Part shown: positions 34,591-42,674 of the stretch, one piece after another | Layout: each line of letters opens with the position of its first letter | Position numbering within the stretch: the stretch's first letter is position 1 | Position numbers and translations under genes: made by a program | The notes under the pieces: generated by a model | What the model saw: the letters and a program-made list of their open reading frames with translations, nothing else | Told to the model about the DNA's origin: nothing | Database searches by the model: none | Origin: Alphaproteobacteria bacterium | GTDB taxonomy: Bacteria; Pseudomonadota; Alphaproteobacteria; Caulobacterales; Maricaulaceae | NCBI GenBank assembly: GCA_016124205.1 | Contig: WGOD01000001.1 | Coordinates: forward strand, 558,001-622,000 | Length of the DNA: 64,000 nucleotides | Direction: 5' to 3'

Positions 34591-35117
34591 AGGGTTGCTC
34601 CGTCCGCGCCGAGCGCCGCGTCGCGATAGCGGTTCATGAGGTCGGCGAGGTCTTGGGCGGGCATCCCGTAGCCGGGGCCGGGAGTCAAGCAGCCAGCCAC
34701 TCGCGGCGTGAGCACGCGCGCGACTGAATCCATGAAGCCAACCGGTCTGTTCTCGCGCAGGTCCCGGCAAATCACGAAACTCGCCGCGACCAAAAGACCG
34801 AACTGAATTTTCTGCTCATAAACTCCAAAGCGCGAGCCTTCGGTCCACCTATAGCGTTGCCGCCGGGAGAAGATGCCCTTTGTCTCCCACCCGGACCGGT
34901 CGAGTTCCAGGTAGTCAGGATCGCGCGCAGTGACGATCAGGTGAACGATCGAAACCAAAAGCCCGCCGCCGAAAAAGACGAGCGTGGCGGTGCTCAGCCA
35001 GAACTTATCTTCCAATAAAAATATGGCGAGCAATACAAAGACGAGATAGATGACGATCAGCGAAATGTCTCTGCGTGCCGGTTGAGTGATCCGCATCGTC
35101 TCCGGCAGTTCGTCCAC
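34587..35117 (-). CDS. PH-like membrane protein, first of a tandem pair
   Basis: A protein of about 176 residues with two membrane helices (about 18-36 and 44-63), then a soluble region with DYLELDRSGWETKGIFSRRQ and RYRWTEGSRFGVYEQK, ending GYGMPAQDLADLMNRYRDAA. The GTG at 35117 overlaps the RsmB-like gene's stop and has GGAG 8 nt upstream; ATG 35096 is the alternative. It is paralogous to the next gene. It is coupled on both sides, so probably cotranscribed with the methyltransferase. Confidence 0.72.
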   Translation of the reverse strand: MDELPETMRITQPARRDISLIVIYLVFVLLAIFLLEDKFWLSTATLVFFGGGLLVSIVHLIVTARDPDYLELDRSGWETKGIFSRRQRYRWTEGSRFGVYEQKIQFGLLVAASFVICRDLRENRPVGFMDSVARVLTPRVAGCLTPGPGYGMPAQDLADLMNRYRDAALGADGATL

Positions 35118-36427
35118 TACCGCCGCTCCATCACCGAGATGAAGAAGCCGTCCGTGTCGGAGCGGCGCGGGGAGAGGAGGATGGCGCCGGCGTCGTCCTC
35201 GCATTTCGCGAGCACGTCTTCCGCGCCCGGCGCGAGGCCGCCGGAGGCTTTGAGGGCCGCAAGGGTCGAGCCCTGCTCGAAGCCGCCATCGCGCGTCAGG
35301 AAGGCCTCGACGCGGTCGGAGTTTTCTTCCGGCAGGAAGGAGCAGGTCACATAGACGAGCCGCCCGCCGGGCCGCACATAGCGGCTGGCGCGGTCGAGTA
35401 CCTCGTCCTGCTGTTCGATGCGGCGGGCGAGCGCTTCGGGCTTCAGCCGCCATTTCGAGTCCGGCCGCCGCCGCCACGTGCCCGCCCCGGTGCAGGGCGC
35501 GTCAATGAAGACGACGTCCATCTTGCCTTCAAGGTCGGCGAGCGCTTCGGCTTCCGGCCCGTCCTTGACCTGGACATTGCGCGCACCCGCCCGCTTCAGA
35601 CGCGGCCAGATGGCGCGCAGACGCCGCCAGTCATGGTCCCAGGCATAGACCTGGCCGGTATTGCCCGTCATCGCGGCCAGCTCGAGCGTCTTGCCGCCCG
35701 CTCCGGCACAGAAATCCAGCACTTGCGCACCCGGATCGACCGCCGCAGCGAGGCCGGCGATCTGGCTGCCGGCGTCCTGCACCTCGACCCAGCCCTTGCC
35801 ATAGGCCGGGATGGATTCGGCGGGCGCATTCTTGCCGCGCGGGTCGGTCTGCGGGATGCGGATGGCGTGCGCGACAAGCGCGCTCGGCTCGGCGGTGGGG
35901 ATTTTCGACTGAACGGCGGCGAGCGCCTTGTCGGTCTCGGCCTTGAGCGCATTGACGCGCAGATCGACCGGCGCGCGGGCGGCGAGCGCCGCGCCCTCCT
36001 CTGCCGCGTCAGGCCCGAAGGCGCGTTCCAGCGACTTGGCCAGCCAGTCCGGATAGTCGCCCTGGATGTGCGCCGGCGCGCCCGACAGGCTGCGGGCGAA
36101 ACCGGCCCGTTCGGCGTCGCTCGGCAGGTCAGGGGCGTGTTCATCCCCGTCGAACAGGGATGTCATCTCCTCGCCCGTCATGCCCCAGGCATGGACGAGC
36201 GTGCCGAGCACGAGCGCGCGCGGGCTGTCTTCCTGCATCAGGTGGGCGACCGAGGCGCGCCGCCTCAGCGTGTCGAGCACCAGCCCGCCGATCCAGGCGC
36301 GGTCGCCGGAACCGGCGAAGCGGTGCGCCGCACCCCATTCCTTGACCGCCGTCTTGGCCGGGCGGTGGTGCGCCTCGATCGAGGTCAGCACCTCGATCGC
36401 CGCAGCGATACGTCCGCCTTCCCGCAT
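35117..36427 (-). CDS. rsmB: RsmB-type rRNA (cytosine-C5) methyltransferase
   Basis: A 436-residue SAM-dependent enzyme of the RsmB/NOP family, probably modifying a cytosine of 16S rRNA. SAM-binding motif LDFCAGAGGKTLEL, the DAPCTGAGTWRRRPD loop, and the catalytic TCSFLPEEN with its cysteine are present. The N-terminal NusB-like region is only partly conserved, and the target base is not certain, so rsmB is the likely but not proven name. It overlaps the first PH-like gene; the MAPEG gene stop lies 1 nt before its start. Confidence 0.87.
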   Translation of the reverse strand: MREGGRIAAAIEVLTSIEAHHRPAKTAVKEWGAAHRFAGSGDRAWIGGLVLDTLRRRASVAHLMQEDSPRALVLGTLVHAWGMTGEEMTSLFDGDEHAPDLPSDAERAGFARSLSGAPAHIQGDYPDWLAKSLERAFGPDAAEEGAALAARAPVDLRVNALKAETDKALAAVQSKIPTAEPSALVAHAIRIPQTDPRGKNAPAESIPAYGKGWVEVQDAGSQIAGLAAAVDPGAQVLDFCAGAGGKTLELAAMTGNTGQVYAWDHDWRRLRAIWPRLKRAGARNVQVKDGPEAEALADLEGKMDVVFIDAPCTGAGTWRRRPDSKWRLKPEALARRIEQQDEVLDRASRYVRPGGRLVYVTCSFLPEENSDRVEAFLTRDGGFEQGSTLAALKASGGLAPGAEDVLAKCEDDAGAILLSPRRSDTDGFFISVMERR

Positions 36428-36862
36428 CTAGATCGCCGGGATCGTGAGAAGGTGGATGAGGATCATCGCCCACATCACCAGCACGGTCAGCGCCCCGACC
36501 ACGAAGGCCAGGAAGCGATGCAGGATGGTGTTCGTCGTCACGAAGATGACGGCATGAAGCGCACGGAACGCCACGAAGACCCAGGCGAGGATCGCGAAGA
36601 CCGGCCCCGCCGCGCCGACCTGCAGCGCCAGCAGCGCCGCCACGAAGAAGAGCGAGGGCACCTGGAACTGGTTGTTCACGCAGTCGGACAGCTGGACCAA
36701 CTTTTCCGGGAAGACGAGCTTGCCGTCCGGCCCGCGCTTCGCCCGGCCCTTGGAGGCGGCCAGGTAGCGGCCGATCCCGAGGGAAAACAGCAGGATGATG
36801 ACGATCGCGGCTTGCGCGATCATCGCGTAGAAGAGGCTCAGATGCGCGGCGGGAAAGACCAT
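36428..36862 (-). CDS. MAPEG family membrane protein
   Basis: A 144-residue protein with four membrane helices. It has the MAPEG (glutathione/eicosanoid) pattern: SLFYAMIAQAAIVIILLFSL, a VNNQFQVPSLFFVAALLALQ segment with the conserved N and E/Q positions, then ARALHAVIFVTTN-like FRALHAVIFVTTNTILHRFL. Family members are often glutathione-linked enzymes; in bacteria the activity is mostly unknown. It overlaps the end of guaB by 1 nt and precedes rsmB. Confidence 0.88.
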   Translation of the reverse strand: MVFPAAHLSLFYAMIAQAAIVIILLFSLGIGRYLAASKGRAKRGPDGKLVFPEKLVQLSDCVNNQFQVPSLFFVAALLALQVGAAGPVFAILAWVFVAFRALHAVIFVTTNTILHRFLAFVVGALTVLVMWAMILIHLLTIPAI

Positions 36863-38334
36863 CAGTTGGCGCTCGGATAGTTGGGGGCCTCACGCGTGAT
36901 CGTCACGTCATGGACGTGGCTCTCCTTCAGGCCCGCATTGGTGATGCGCACGAAAGTCGCCTTTTCGCGGAAATCGCGCAAGGTCGCCGCGCCGGTATAG
37001 CCCATGGCGGCGCGCAGCCCGCCGACCATCTGGTGCAGGATCGGCCCGGCCGGACCCTTGTAGGCGATCTGGCCCTCGACGCCTTCGGGGACCAGCTTCA
37101 TACGGTCGGTGACTTCCTTCTGGAAGTAGCGGTCGGCCGAGCCGCGCGCCATCGCGCCGACGCTGCCCATGCCGCGATAGGCCTTGTAGGAGCGGCCCTG
37201 GAAAAGGAAGACCTCGCCCGGGCTTTCCTCGGTACCGGCCAGGATCGAGCCCAGCATCACGGCATCGGCCCCGGCGGCGAGCGCCTTGGCCATGTCGCCG
37301 GAATACTTGATGCCGCCGTCGGCGATGATGCTGGCGCCGGTGCCGTCGGCGGCGCGGCGCGCCTCCATGATGGCGGTCAGCTGCGGCACGCCGACGCCCG
37401 CGACGATGCGCGTGGTGCAGATCGAGCCCGGCCCGATCCCCACCTTGACGCAGTCCGCCCCGGCATCGATCAGCGAACGCGTCGCGTCATAGGTCGCGAC
37501 ATTGCCGGCCACGATGCGGGCCGTGTTCGACAGGCGCTTGATGCGCTCCACCTGTTCGGGCACCGAGACGGAATGGCCGTGCGCGGTGTCGATCACGATC
37601 ACGTCGCAGCCCGCGTCGATCAGCGCCTCGGCGCGTTCGAAGCCGCTATCGCCGACCGTGGTGGCCGCCGCGACGCGCAGGCGCCCCTGGGCGTCCTTGG
37701 CCGCCATCGGGTGCGACTGGGCCTTCTCCATGTCCTTCACGGTGATGAGTCCGAGGCAGCGATTCTCGCCGTCGACGACCAGCAGGCGCTCGATCCGGTG
37801 CTTGTGGAGGAGGCGGCGGGCGGCGTCCTCGCCCTCGCCTTCCAGAACCGTGACGACCTCGCGGGTCATCAGGTTGGCGACCTTCTCGTTCGGGTCGTCG
37901 GCAAAGCGCACATCGCGGTTGGTGATGATGCCGACCAGCTTGCCCGGCGCGCCATCGCCCCCGCCTTCCACGACGGGAATGCCGGAGACCTTGTGGTGCG
38001 CCATCAGATCCTTCAGCTCGGCCAGGGTCGCGCCGGGATTGATGGTCACGGGATTGACCACCATGCCGCTCTCGAAGCGCTTCACGCGGCGCACTTCCTC
38101 GGCCTGCTGCTCGATCGTCAGGTTGCGGTGGATGACACCCAGCCCGCCCGCCTGCGCCATGGCGATGGCCAGCGGCGCTTCGGTGACGGTGTCCATCGCC
38201 GCCGACAGGATCGGAATGTTCAGGTCGATTTCGCCTGCGATGCGCGTGCGCACATCGGCATCGGCCGGCAGGACGCTCGATTGTCCGGGCTGCAAGAGCA
38301 CGTCATCGAAGGTCAGCCCTTCGCGAATCTCCAT
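36862..38334 (-). CDS. guaB: Inosine-5'-monophosphate dehydrogenase
   Basis: A 490-residue TIM-barrel enzyme that makes XMP from IMP with NAD, the committed step to GMP. Two CBS domains are inserted (about residues 95-205; e.g. [21 protein letters not shown]). The catalytic loop [18 protein letters not shown] has the active cysteine, and the flap region [17 protein letters not shown] is complete. Upstream is a 490-bp gene-free stretch with the GATTC repeat array, a possible regulatory region. A MAPEG gene follows. Confidence 0.97.
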   Translation of the reverse strand: MEIREGLTFDDVLLQPGQSSVLPADADVRTRIAGEIDLNIPILSAAMDTVTEAPLAIAMAQAGGLGVIHRNLTIEQQAEEVRRVKRFESGMVVNPVTINPGATLAELKDLMAHHKVSGIPVVEGGGDGAPGKLVGIITNRDVRFADDPNEKVANLMTREVVTVLEGEGEDAARRLLHKHRIERLLVVDGENRCLGLITVKDMEKAQSHPMAAKDAQGRLRVAAATTVGDSGFERAEALIDAGCDVIVIDTAHGHSVSVPEQVERIKRLSNTARIVAGNVATYDATRSLIDAGADCVKVGIGPGSICTTRIVAGVGVPQLTAIMEARRAADGTGASIIADGGIKYSGDMAKALAAGADAVMLGSILAGTEESPGEVFLFQGRSYKAYRGMGSVGAMARGSADRYFQKEVTDRMKLVPEGVEGQIAYKGPAGPILHQMVGGLRAAMGYTGAATLRDFREKATFVRITNAGLKESHVHDVTITREAPNYPSAN

Positions 38335-38417
38335 CGAGATCCTCCACTGCTGCTTGCGGGCGCGCTTTAGAGGGGAAAGCCCTCAAGGGCAAGGGGGCGG
38401 GGTGAATGGCGGGTCTG

Positions 38418-38581
38418 CGATTCAAGCAAATCCGCCAAGCCTCTGATCCGTGATTCAAATTCGCGGCGGTTGAGACGGTGATTCAAGTCGCGCGGCGAGT
38501 TCAGAGATTGATTCAAGTTCGGGGCGGCTGGCTCGCGCCGGCCGCCTCAGAAACTGATTCAAGTGAGTCAGAATTTGAGTC
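38418..38581. repeat. Degenerate tandem array of TGATTCAAGT units, dense in GANTC sites
   Basis: TGATTCAAGT or near matches occur at 38418, 38451, 38479, 38509 and 38555, spaced about 28-46 bp. Between units the sequence keeps a weak CGGCGG-TGAG pattern. Five GATTC plus two GAGTC (38565 and 38577) give seven GANTC sites in about 163 bp. GANTC is the CcrM methylation target in alphaproteobacteria. The stretch lies upstream of guaB. Repeats are too short and irregular for CRISPR. Confidence 0.7.
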
Positions 38582-38618
38582 CGGGAATGGGTGTAAGGGG
38601 GTTGAAACGCTTACATTT

Positions 38619-38706
38619 TGACGTTTCACGGACAGCGGAGCCGGTCCGGGATCCAGTTTTCTGATTGATGGGCCCCGATCTTCGCTTCGCGAAACCGGGG
38701 AGCGTC
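38619..38706. repeat. Intergenic repeat, family B, copy 1
   Basis: It begins TGACGTTTCACGGACAGCGG, runs through CCGGTCCGGGATCCAG, then GGGCCCCGATCTTCG and CGAAACCGGGGAGCGTC. The second copy at 48698-48794 shares both ends and the CGGGGAGCGTC finish. It lies between the GATTC array and family D. Confidence 0.8.
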
Positions 38707-38712
38707 GTGAAG

Positions 38713-38824
38713 ACCCCTCACCCTCCCCATCCTCGCTATCGCTTCGGACGGGTCCCCTCCCTCTCCCTTGAGGGAGAGGGAAAGAAGGGCGGCTCCGAAG
38801 GAGGCGCGCTTCAGGGTGAGGGGG
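38713..38824. repeat. Intergenic repeat, family D (nested palindromes)
   Basis: An outer pair (ACCCCTCACCCT at 38713 and AGGGTGAGGGG near 38813) encloses an inner hairpin at about 38758-38782 of CCCTCTCCCTTG and AGGGAGAGGG. Together they form a large possible cruciform. Seen once here; similar elements are common near alphaproteobacterial genes. It ends at the rlmE stop and may act as its terminator. The rest of the 38335-38824 stretch shows no coding sequence. Confidence 0.75.
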
Positions 38825-39592
38825 TTAGCCCTTGAACCCCATCGCCAGCAGGAAGGTTTCCGAGCTGTCAGAGCGGCTGGAGGGCGGCTTGGCGTGGCGG
38901 ACTTTCTCGAAGCGGGGTTTCAGCTCGGCGAGGAGGCTGTCCTCCGTGCCGCCCTGGAAGACCTTGGCGACGAAATGCCCGCCGGGTTTCAGGGTTTCGA
39001 GGGCAAAGTGCGCGGCGAGTTCGACGAGCGCCACGATGCGGATGTGGTCTGTCGATTTGTGTCCCGTCGTCCACGGCGCGAGGTCCGAGAACACTGCGTC
39101 GGCCGGGCCGCCGAGGCGCTGCTTCACGATGTCCGGGGCGCCCGGCTCGGTGAAGTCCAGCACGAAGAGATCGGCGCCGGGGATCTGCTCCATTTCGAGG
39201 AGGTCGATGCCGATGACGTGCGCCGCGCCGCGCCGCAGCGCGACCTGGACCCAGCCGCCGGGCGCGGCGCCGAGATCGACGATCTTGCCGCCCTTCGGGA
39301 TGAGGTGGAAGCGGTCGTCGAGCTCGGACAGCTTGTAGGCCGCGCGCGAGCGATACCCCTCCTGCTTGGCCTTGTTCACATAGGGGTCGTTCAGCTGGCG
39401 CTGAAGCCAGAGCGTGGAGGAGGTCGAGCGCTTGCGCGCCGTCTTCACCCGCGTGTGGAACTGCTTGCTGGCGCGCGGATCGCCGCCCTTGGCGGCGCCC
39501 TTCTTCCAGCGGCGCTTGGGCTGGTTGACCGGGTCGTCGCTGCCGTTTCCGTCTTCGGGCCCGCCCTCGGGATTCTCGGTCTCGTCACTCAT
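38825..39592 (-). CDS. rlmE: 23S rRNA (uridine-2'-O-) methyltransferase, RlmE/FtsJ-type
   Basis: A 255-residue SAM-dependent methyltransferase that modifies the ribose of a uridine in the 23S A-loop. Signature segments: RSRAAYKLSELDDRFHLIPK, VDLGAAPGGWVQVA (SAM motif), DLAPWTTGHKSTDHIR, and the catalytic Lys in VAKVFQGG. The N-terminal 50 residues are acidic and low-complexity, longer than in E. coli. The ATG at 39592 overlaps the ppx/gppA-like stop. Confidence 0.94.
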   Translation of the reverse strand: MSDETENPEGGPEDGNGSDDPVNQPKRRWKKGAAKGGDPRASKQFHTRVKTARKRSTSSTLWLQRQLNDPYVNKAKQEGYRSRAAYKLSELDDRFHLIPKGGKIVDLGAAPGGWVQVALRRGAAHVIGIDLLEMEQIPGADLFVLDFTEPGAPDIVKQRLGGPADAVFSDLAPWTTGHKSTDHIRIVALVELAAHFALETLKPGGHFVAKVFQGGTEDSLLAELKPRFEKVRHAKPPSSRSDSSETFLLAMGFKG

Positions 39593-40719
39593 TCGGCGGC
39601 ATCCTTCCTGGCACGGCGCGGTTTGCGCCGGCGGCGGCGCGGCTTGCGCATCAGGTTGAGGAGGAGGCCTTCCCTGAGGCCTCTGTCCCCCACCCGCAAA
39701 CGCTCCGCTGGCCAGGCATCCATCACGGCTTCGAGGATGGCGCAACCGGCAAGCACCAGTTCTGCGCGCTCCCGCCCGATCGAGGGTTCGCCCGCGCGGC
39801 CGTCGAGATCCATGCCCGACAGGCGATCGCAGGCGGCGCGGGTCTCGTCATGGCTCATCCACAGCCCGTCGACCTTGGCGCGCTCGTATCGCGGCAGGCG
39901 CAGATGCACGCTGGCGACCGAGGTAATCGTGCCCGACGTGCCGACAAGGTGGGCCTTGCCGCTGTCGAACAGGTGGCGGAGGCGCTTGGCGCCCTTCGGC
40001 ACTTTCATCATGTCGGCGGCATAGGCCTTCATGTCCTGATACCATTCGGCGCGGTTTTCGCCGGGTTCGGGGAAGCGTTCCGACAATGTCACCACGCCGA
40101 CCGGGGCCGAGGACCAGGTGCGCACCGGCGGGCGGCCGCCGCTGGCATAGCCGCCGCGGGCGCGCCATTCGGCGAGATCGACCCAGCAGAGCTCTGTCGA
40201 CCCACCGCCAATGTCGACGACCAGGGCGGCATCGAAGCTCTCGTCCATCAGGTCGAGGCAGCCGAGCACGGCGAGGCGGGCCTCTTCCTCGGCGGTGATG
40301 ATGTCGAAATCGAGATTCAGCTCGTCCTTGATCCGCGCCATCAGCTGCGGGCCATTGGTGGCGGTGCGGCAGGCCTGGGTGGCGATGCAGCGCGCCTTGA
40401 CGACGTCGCGGCGCTCCATCTTTTCCGCGCAGACCTTCAGCGCTTCCATGACGCGCTCGCTGGCCGCGTCGGACAGGGCGCCGGAATCGTTGAGCCCCTC
40501 ACCGAGGCGGACGATGCGCGAGAAGGCGTCGATGATGCGGAAACCGCCCGGCGTCTTGCGCGCGATCAGCATGCGGCAATTGTTGGTGCCGAGGTCGATG
40601 GCCGCATAAGCCGGTCCGGGACCACGGCCCCGTCCGGTATTCTTCTTTTGCCCGTCGGGCGCACCTCCGTCCTGATGTGGACGGCGTGGCCGTTCGGCGC
40701 GGAGCGGCTCCTGCGCCAT
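39589..40719 (-). CDS. Ppx/GppA family exopolyphosphatase/pppGpp phosphohydrolase
   Basis: A 376-residue ASKHA-fold enzyme. The motifs AAIDLGTNNCRMLIA, VVDIGGGSTELCWVD and LVGTSGTITSVASV are present. Such enzymes hydrolyse polyphosphate or pppGpp; which one cannot be said. It is about 130 residues shorter than E. coli Ppx, as usual for alphaproteobacteria. It overlaps rlmE by 4 nt (ATGA). The divergent hspQ starts 161 bp away. Confidence 0.9.
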   Translation of the reverse strand: MAQEPLRAERPRRPHQDGGAPDGQKKNTGRGRGPGPAYAAIDLGTNNCRMLIARKTPGGFRIIDAFSRIVRLGEGLNDSGALSDAASERVMEALKVCAEKMERRDVVKARCIATQACRTATNGPQLMARIKDELNLDFDIITAEEEARLAVLGCLDLMDESFDAALVVDIGGGSTELCWVDLAEWRARGGYASGGRPPVRTWSSAPVGVVTLSERFPEPGENRAEWYQDMKAYAADMMKVPKGAKRLRHLFDSGKAHLVGTSGTITSVASVHLRLPRYERAKVDGLWMSHDETRAACDRLSGMDLDGRAGEPSIGRERAELVLAGCAILEAVMDAWPAERLRVGDRGLREGLLLNLMRKPRRRRRKPRRARKDAAE

Positions 40720-40880
40720 GGTTTTTCCTTCCGCCGAAGCGCGGCGGCGCCACGATTGTGGCGCGCCCAGCGCAATCCGGCCCGAACTTTGCCTTGAGTG
40801 TCAGGATAGTGCGCATCCAGCGATCATCAAGCTGCGTATGCGTGAGCGAGGGACACGCTCCCAGCGTAACGGTGGGCAAG

Positions 40881-41213
40881 ATGACCGAAAAAGAAGCAAA
40901 ATTCGCCATTGGCGCGGTGGTCCGTCACCGGCTGTTTCCGTTCCGCGGCGTCATTTTCGACGTCGATCCGGTGTTCGCGAACAGCGAGGACTGGTGGCTG
41001 GCGATTCCGGAGGAAATCCGTCCGCGCAAGGACCAGCCCTTCTATCACGTCTATGCCGAGAACGAGGACAGCTACTACACGGCCTATGTCTCGGAGCAGA
41101 ATCTGCTGCCCGACGCCGAGCACGGCCCGGTCGGCCACCCCGATGCCAAGGCCGCGTTCGACCGGTTCGACGGGGAACGCTATCTGCCCAAGGCCGGACC
41201 GAAGGGGCATTAG
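40881..41213 (+). CDS. hspQ: HspQ (YccV-like) heat-shock/hemimethylated-DNA-binding protein
   Basis: A 110-residue protein: AKFAIGAVVRHRLFPFRGVI, then FDVDPVFANSEDWWL, FYHVYAENEDSYYTAYVSEQ, NLLPD. This is the HspQ/YccV family. E. coli HspQ was described as a hemimethylated-DNA-binding factor and a Lon-substrate adaptor. ATG 40881 gives the conserved start; the frame is open upstream. Its convergent neighbour is fumarylacetoacetase-like; a family A repeat fills the gap. Confidence 0.92.
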   Translation: MTEKEAKFAIGAVVRHRLFPFRGVIFDVDPVFANSEDWWLAIPEEIRPRKDQPFYHVYAENEDSYYTAYVSEQNLLPDAEHGPVGHPDAKAAFDRFDGERYLPKAGPKGH

Positions 41214-41221
41214 GCATATGA

Positions 41222-41290
41222 CGTCACCCCCGTGCACGCGGGGGTCCAGACCATCCGTCGTTCTGGATTCCCGCCTGCGCGGGAATGACG
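41222..41290. repeat. Palindromic intergenic repeat, family A, copy 2
   Basis: Hairpin CGTCACCCCCG...CGGGGGTCCAG (41222-41249), then TTCTGGATTCCCGCC...GCGGGAATGACG (41261-41290). Nearly the same as the copy at 6986. It sits between convergent hspQ and the fah gene, ending 1 nt before the latter's stop, and may serve as terminator for both. Confidence 0.85.
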
Positions 41291-41291
41291 C

Positions 41292-42305
41292 CTAGCCCTC
41301 GTACTTCTGCACCGTCTGTTCGATGGCGCCGAAGACGGAATGGCCGGTGTCATCCAACATCTCGATACGGATCGTGTCGCCGAAGCGCATGAAATTCGTC
41401 TTCGGCTTGCCGTCCTGGATCGTCTCGATCATGCGGATTTCCGCGATGCAGGAATAGCCGACGCCGCCTTCGGAGACCGGCTTGCCCGGGCCGCCGTCCA
41501 TCTTGTTGGAGACCGTACCGGAGCCGATGATCGACCCGGCGGTGATCGGGCGGGTCTTGGCGACATGCTCGATCAGGCGCGGGAAGTCGAACGTCATGTC
41601 GATTTCGCAGCGCGGCTCGCCGAATTTCTCGCCATTGAGCCAGGAATGCAGCGGCAGGTGCACCTTGCCGCCATCCCAGGCCTCGCCCAGCTCGTCCGGC
41701 GTCACGGCGACCGGCGAAAAGGCGCTCGGCGGCTTCGACTGGAAGAAGCCGAAGCCCTTGCCGAGCTCGGCCGGGATCAGGCCGCGCAGGGAGACATCGT
41801 TGACGATCATGATCAGGCGGATGGCGTCTTTCGCCTGATCCGCCTTCACACCCATCGGCGCGTCGCCGGTGACAACGGCGACCTCGCCCTCGAAATCGCA
41901 GCCCCAGGCCTCGTCGCCCAGCGGAATCGGATCGCGCGGATTGAGGAAGGCGTCGGACCCGCCCTGGTAGATCAGCGGATCGGTCCAGAAGCTGTCCGGC
42001 ATTTCCGCGCCGCGGGCCTTGCGCACCAGTTCCACGTGATTGACGTAGGCCGAGCCGTCCGCCCACTGATAGGCGCGCGGCAGGGGCGACATCGCCTCGC
42101 GCTCGTGAAACCGCTCGACCGGCACATTGCCCTCGGTCAGCTGCCAGGACAGGTCCTGCAGTGCGCCTTCGCAATTCTCCCAGTCGTCGAGCGCGGCCTG
42201 CAGCGTCGGCGCCACGGTCGAGGCGTCGACACAGGTCGCGAGATCCTTCGAGACGACGACGAGGCGTCCATCGCGGGTGCCATTCTTGAGCGTGGCGAGT
42301 TTCAT
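41292..42305 (-). CDS. Fumarylacetoacetate hydrolase family enzyme
   Basis: A 337-residue FAH-fold enzyme opening KLATLKNGTRDGRLVVVSKD, with metal-binding residues in GCDFEGEVAVVTGD, NDVSLRGLIPAELGKGF, and GSGTVSNKMDG. FAH cleaves fumarylacetoacetate at the end of tyrosine degradation. Its location near hmgA supports that role, though other family members use related diketo acids. It is the last gene of a five-gene minus-strand run with sbtB, sbtA, carbonic anhydrase and hmgA upstream. Confidence 0.88.
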   Translation of the reverse strand: MKLATLKNGTRDGRLVVVSKDLATCVDASTVAPTLQAALDDWENCEGALQDLSWQLTEGNVPVERFHEREAMSPLPRAYQWADGSAYVNHVELVRKARGAEMPDSFWTDPLIYQGGSDAFLNPRDPIPLGDEAWGCDFEGEVAVVTGDAPMGVKADQAKDAIRLIMIVNDVSLRGLIPAELGKGFGFFQSKPPSAFSPVAVTPDELGEAWDGGKVHLPLHSWLNGEKFGEPRCEIDMTFDFPRLIEHVAKTRPITAGSIIGSGTVSNKMDGGPGKPVSEGGVGYSCIAEIRMIETIQDGKPKTNFMRFGDTIRIEMLDDTGHSVFGAIEQTVQKYEG

Positions 42306-42329
42306 GAGGCGGTTCCTGCTGGTTTGCTT

Positions 42330-42665
42330 CTACGTGTCCGCACGGCGTGTGCGGCGGAAATGCTCGTCGCGGACGACCTGGACGTCGCTGACCGAGACGA
42401 TGCCGATCTGGCGTGAAAGGACGGCATAGACGGCGGCGAGCATGTCGTCGAGTTCGGACGGGTCGACGATGGCGAAAAGCACCATCATCCGCCCGGTATC
42501 GCTGATCTCGCCCTCGCGGTTCCAGCGGCCGTGCTTGCCGCGTCCCGCGACGGCGGGGACGATGGTGTAACCGCTCACCCCCTTGTCATCGAGCACGCGC
42601 CGGAGGCGGTCGATCACCGGAGCTTCGATCACGATCTCGATGCGTTTCTTGAGCGTGGTCTGCAT
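42330..42665 (-). CDS. sbtB: SbtB-like PII protein
   Basis: A 111-residue PII-fold protein: KKRIEIVIEAPVIDRLRRVL, then DKGVSGYTIVPAVAGRGKHG, MMVLFAIVDPSELDDML, and IVSVSDVQVVRDEHF. GYTIVPAVAGRGK is the T-loop base region that defines SbtB-like PII proteins, which bind adenine nucleotides and inhibit SbtA. There is no cysteine, so the CGPEGC redox loop of cyanobacterial SbtB is missing. It lies 10 nt downstream of sbtA. Confidence 0.85.
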   Translation of the reverse strand: MQTTLKKRIEIVIEAPVIDRLRRVLDDKGVSGYTIVPAVAGRGKHGRWNREGEISDTGRMMVLFAIVDPSELDDMLAAVYAVLSRQIGIVSVSDVQVVRDEHFRRTRRADT

Positions 42666-42674
42666 GGCGGCCTC

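Noticed and set aside
36910-38370. 486-codon plus-strand frame over guaB
   Set aside because: Antisense to IMP dehydrogenase, with shadow-type composition.
38418-38581. CRISPR array
   Set aside because: Repeat cores are only 8-10 bp, spacing varies from 28 to 46 bp, and no cas gene is present.
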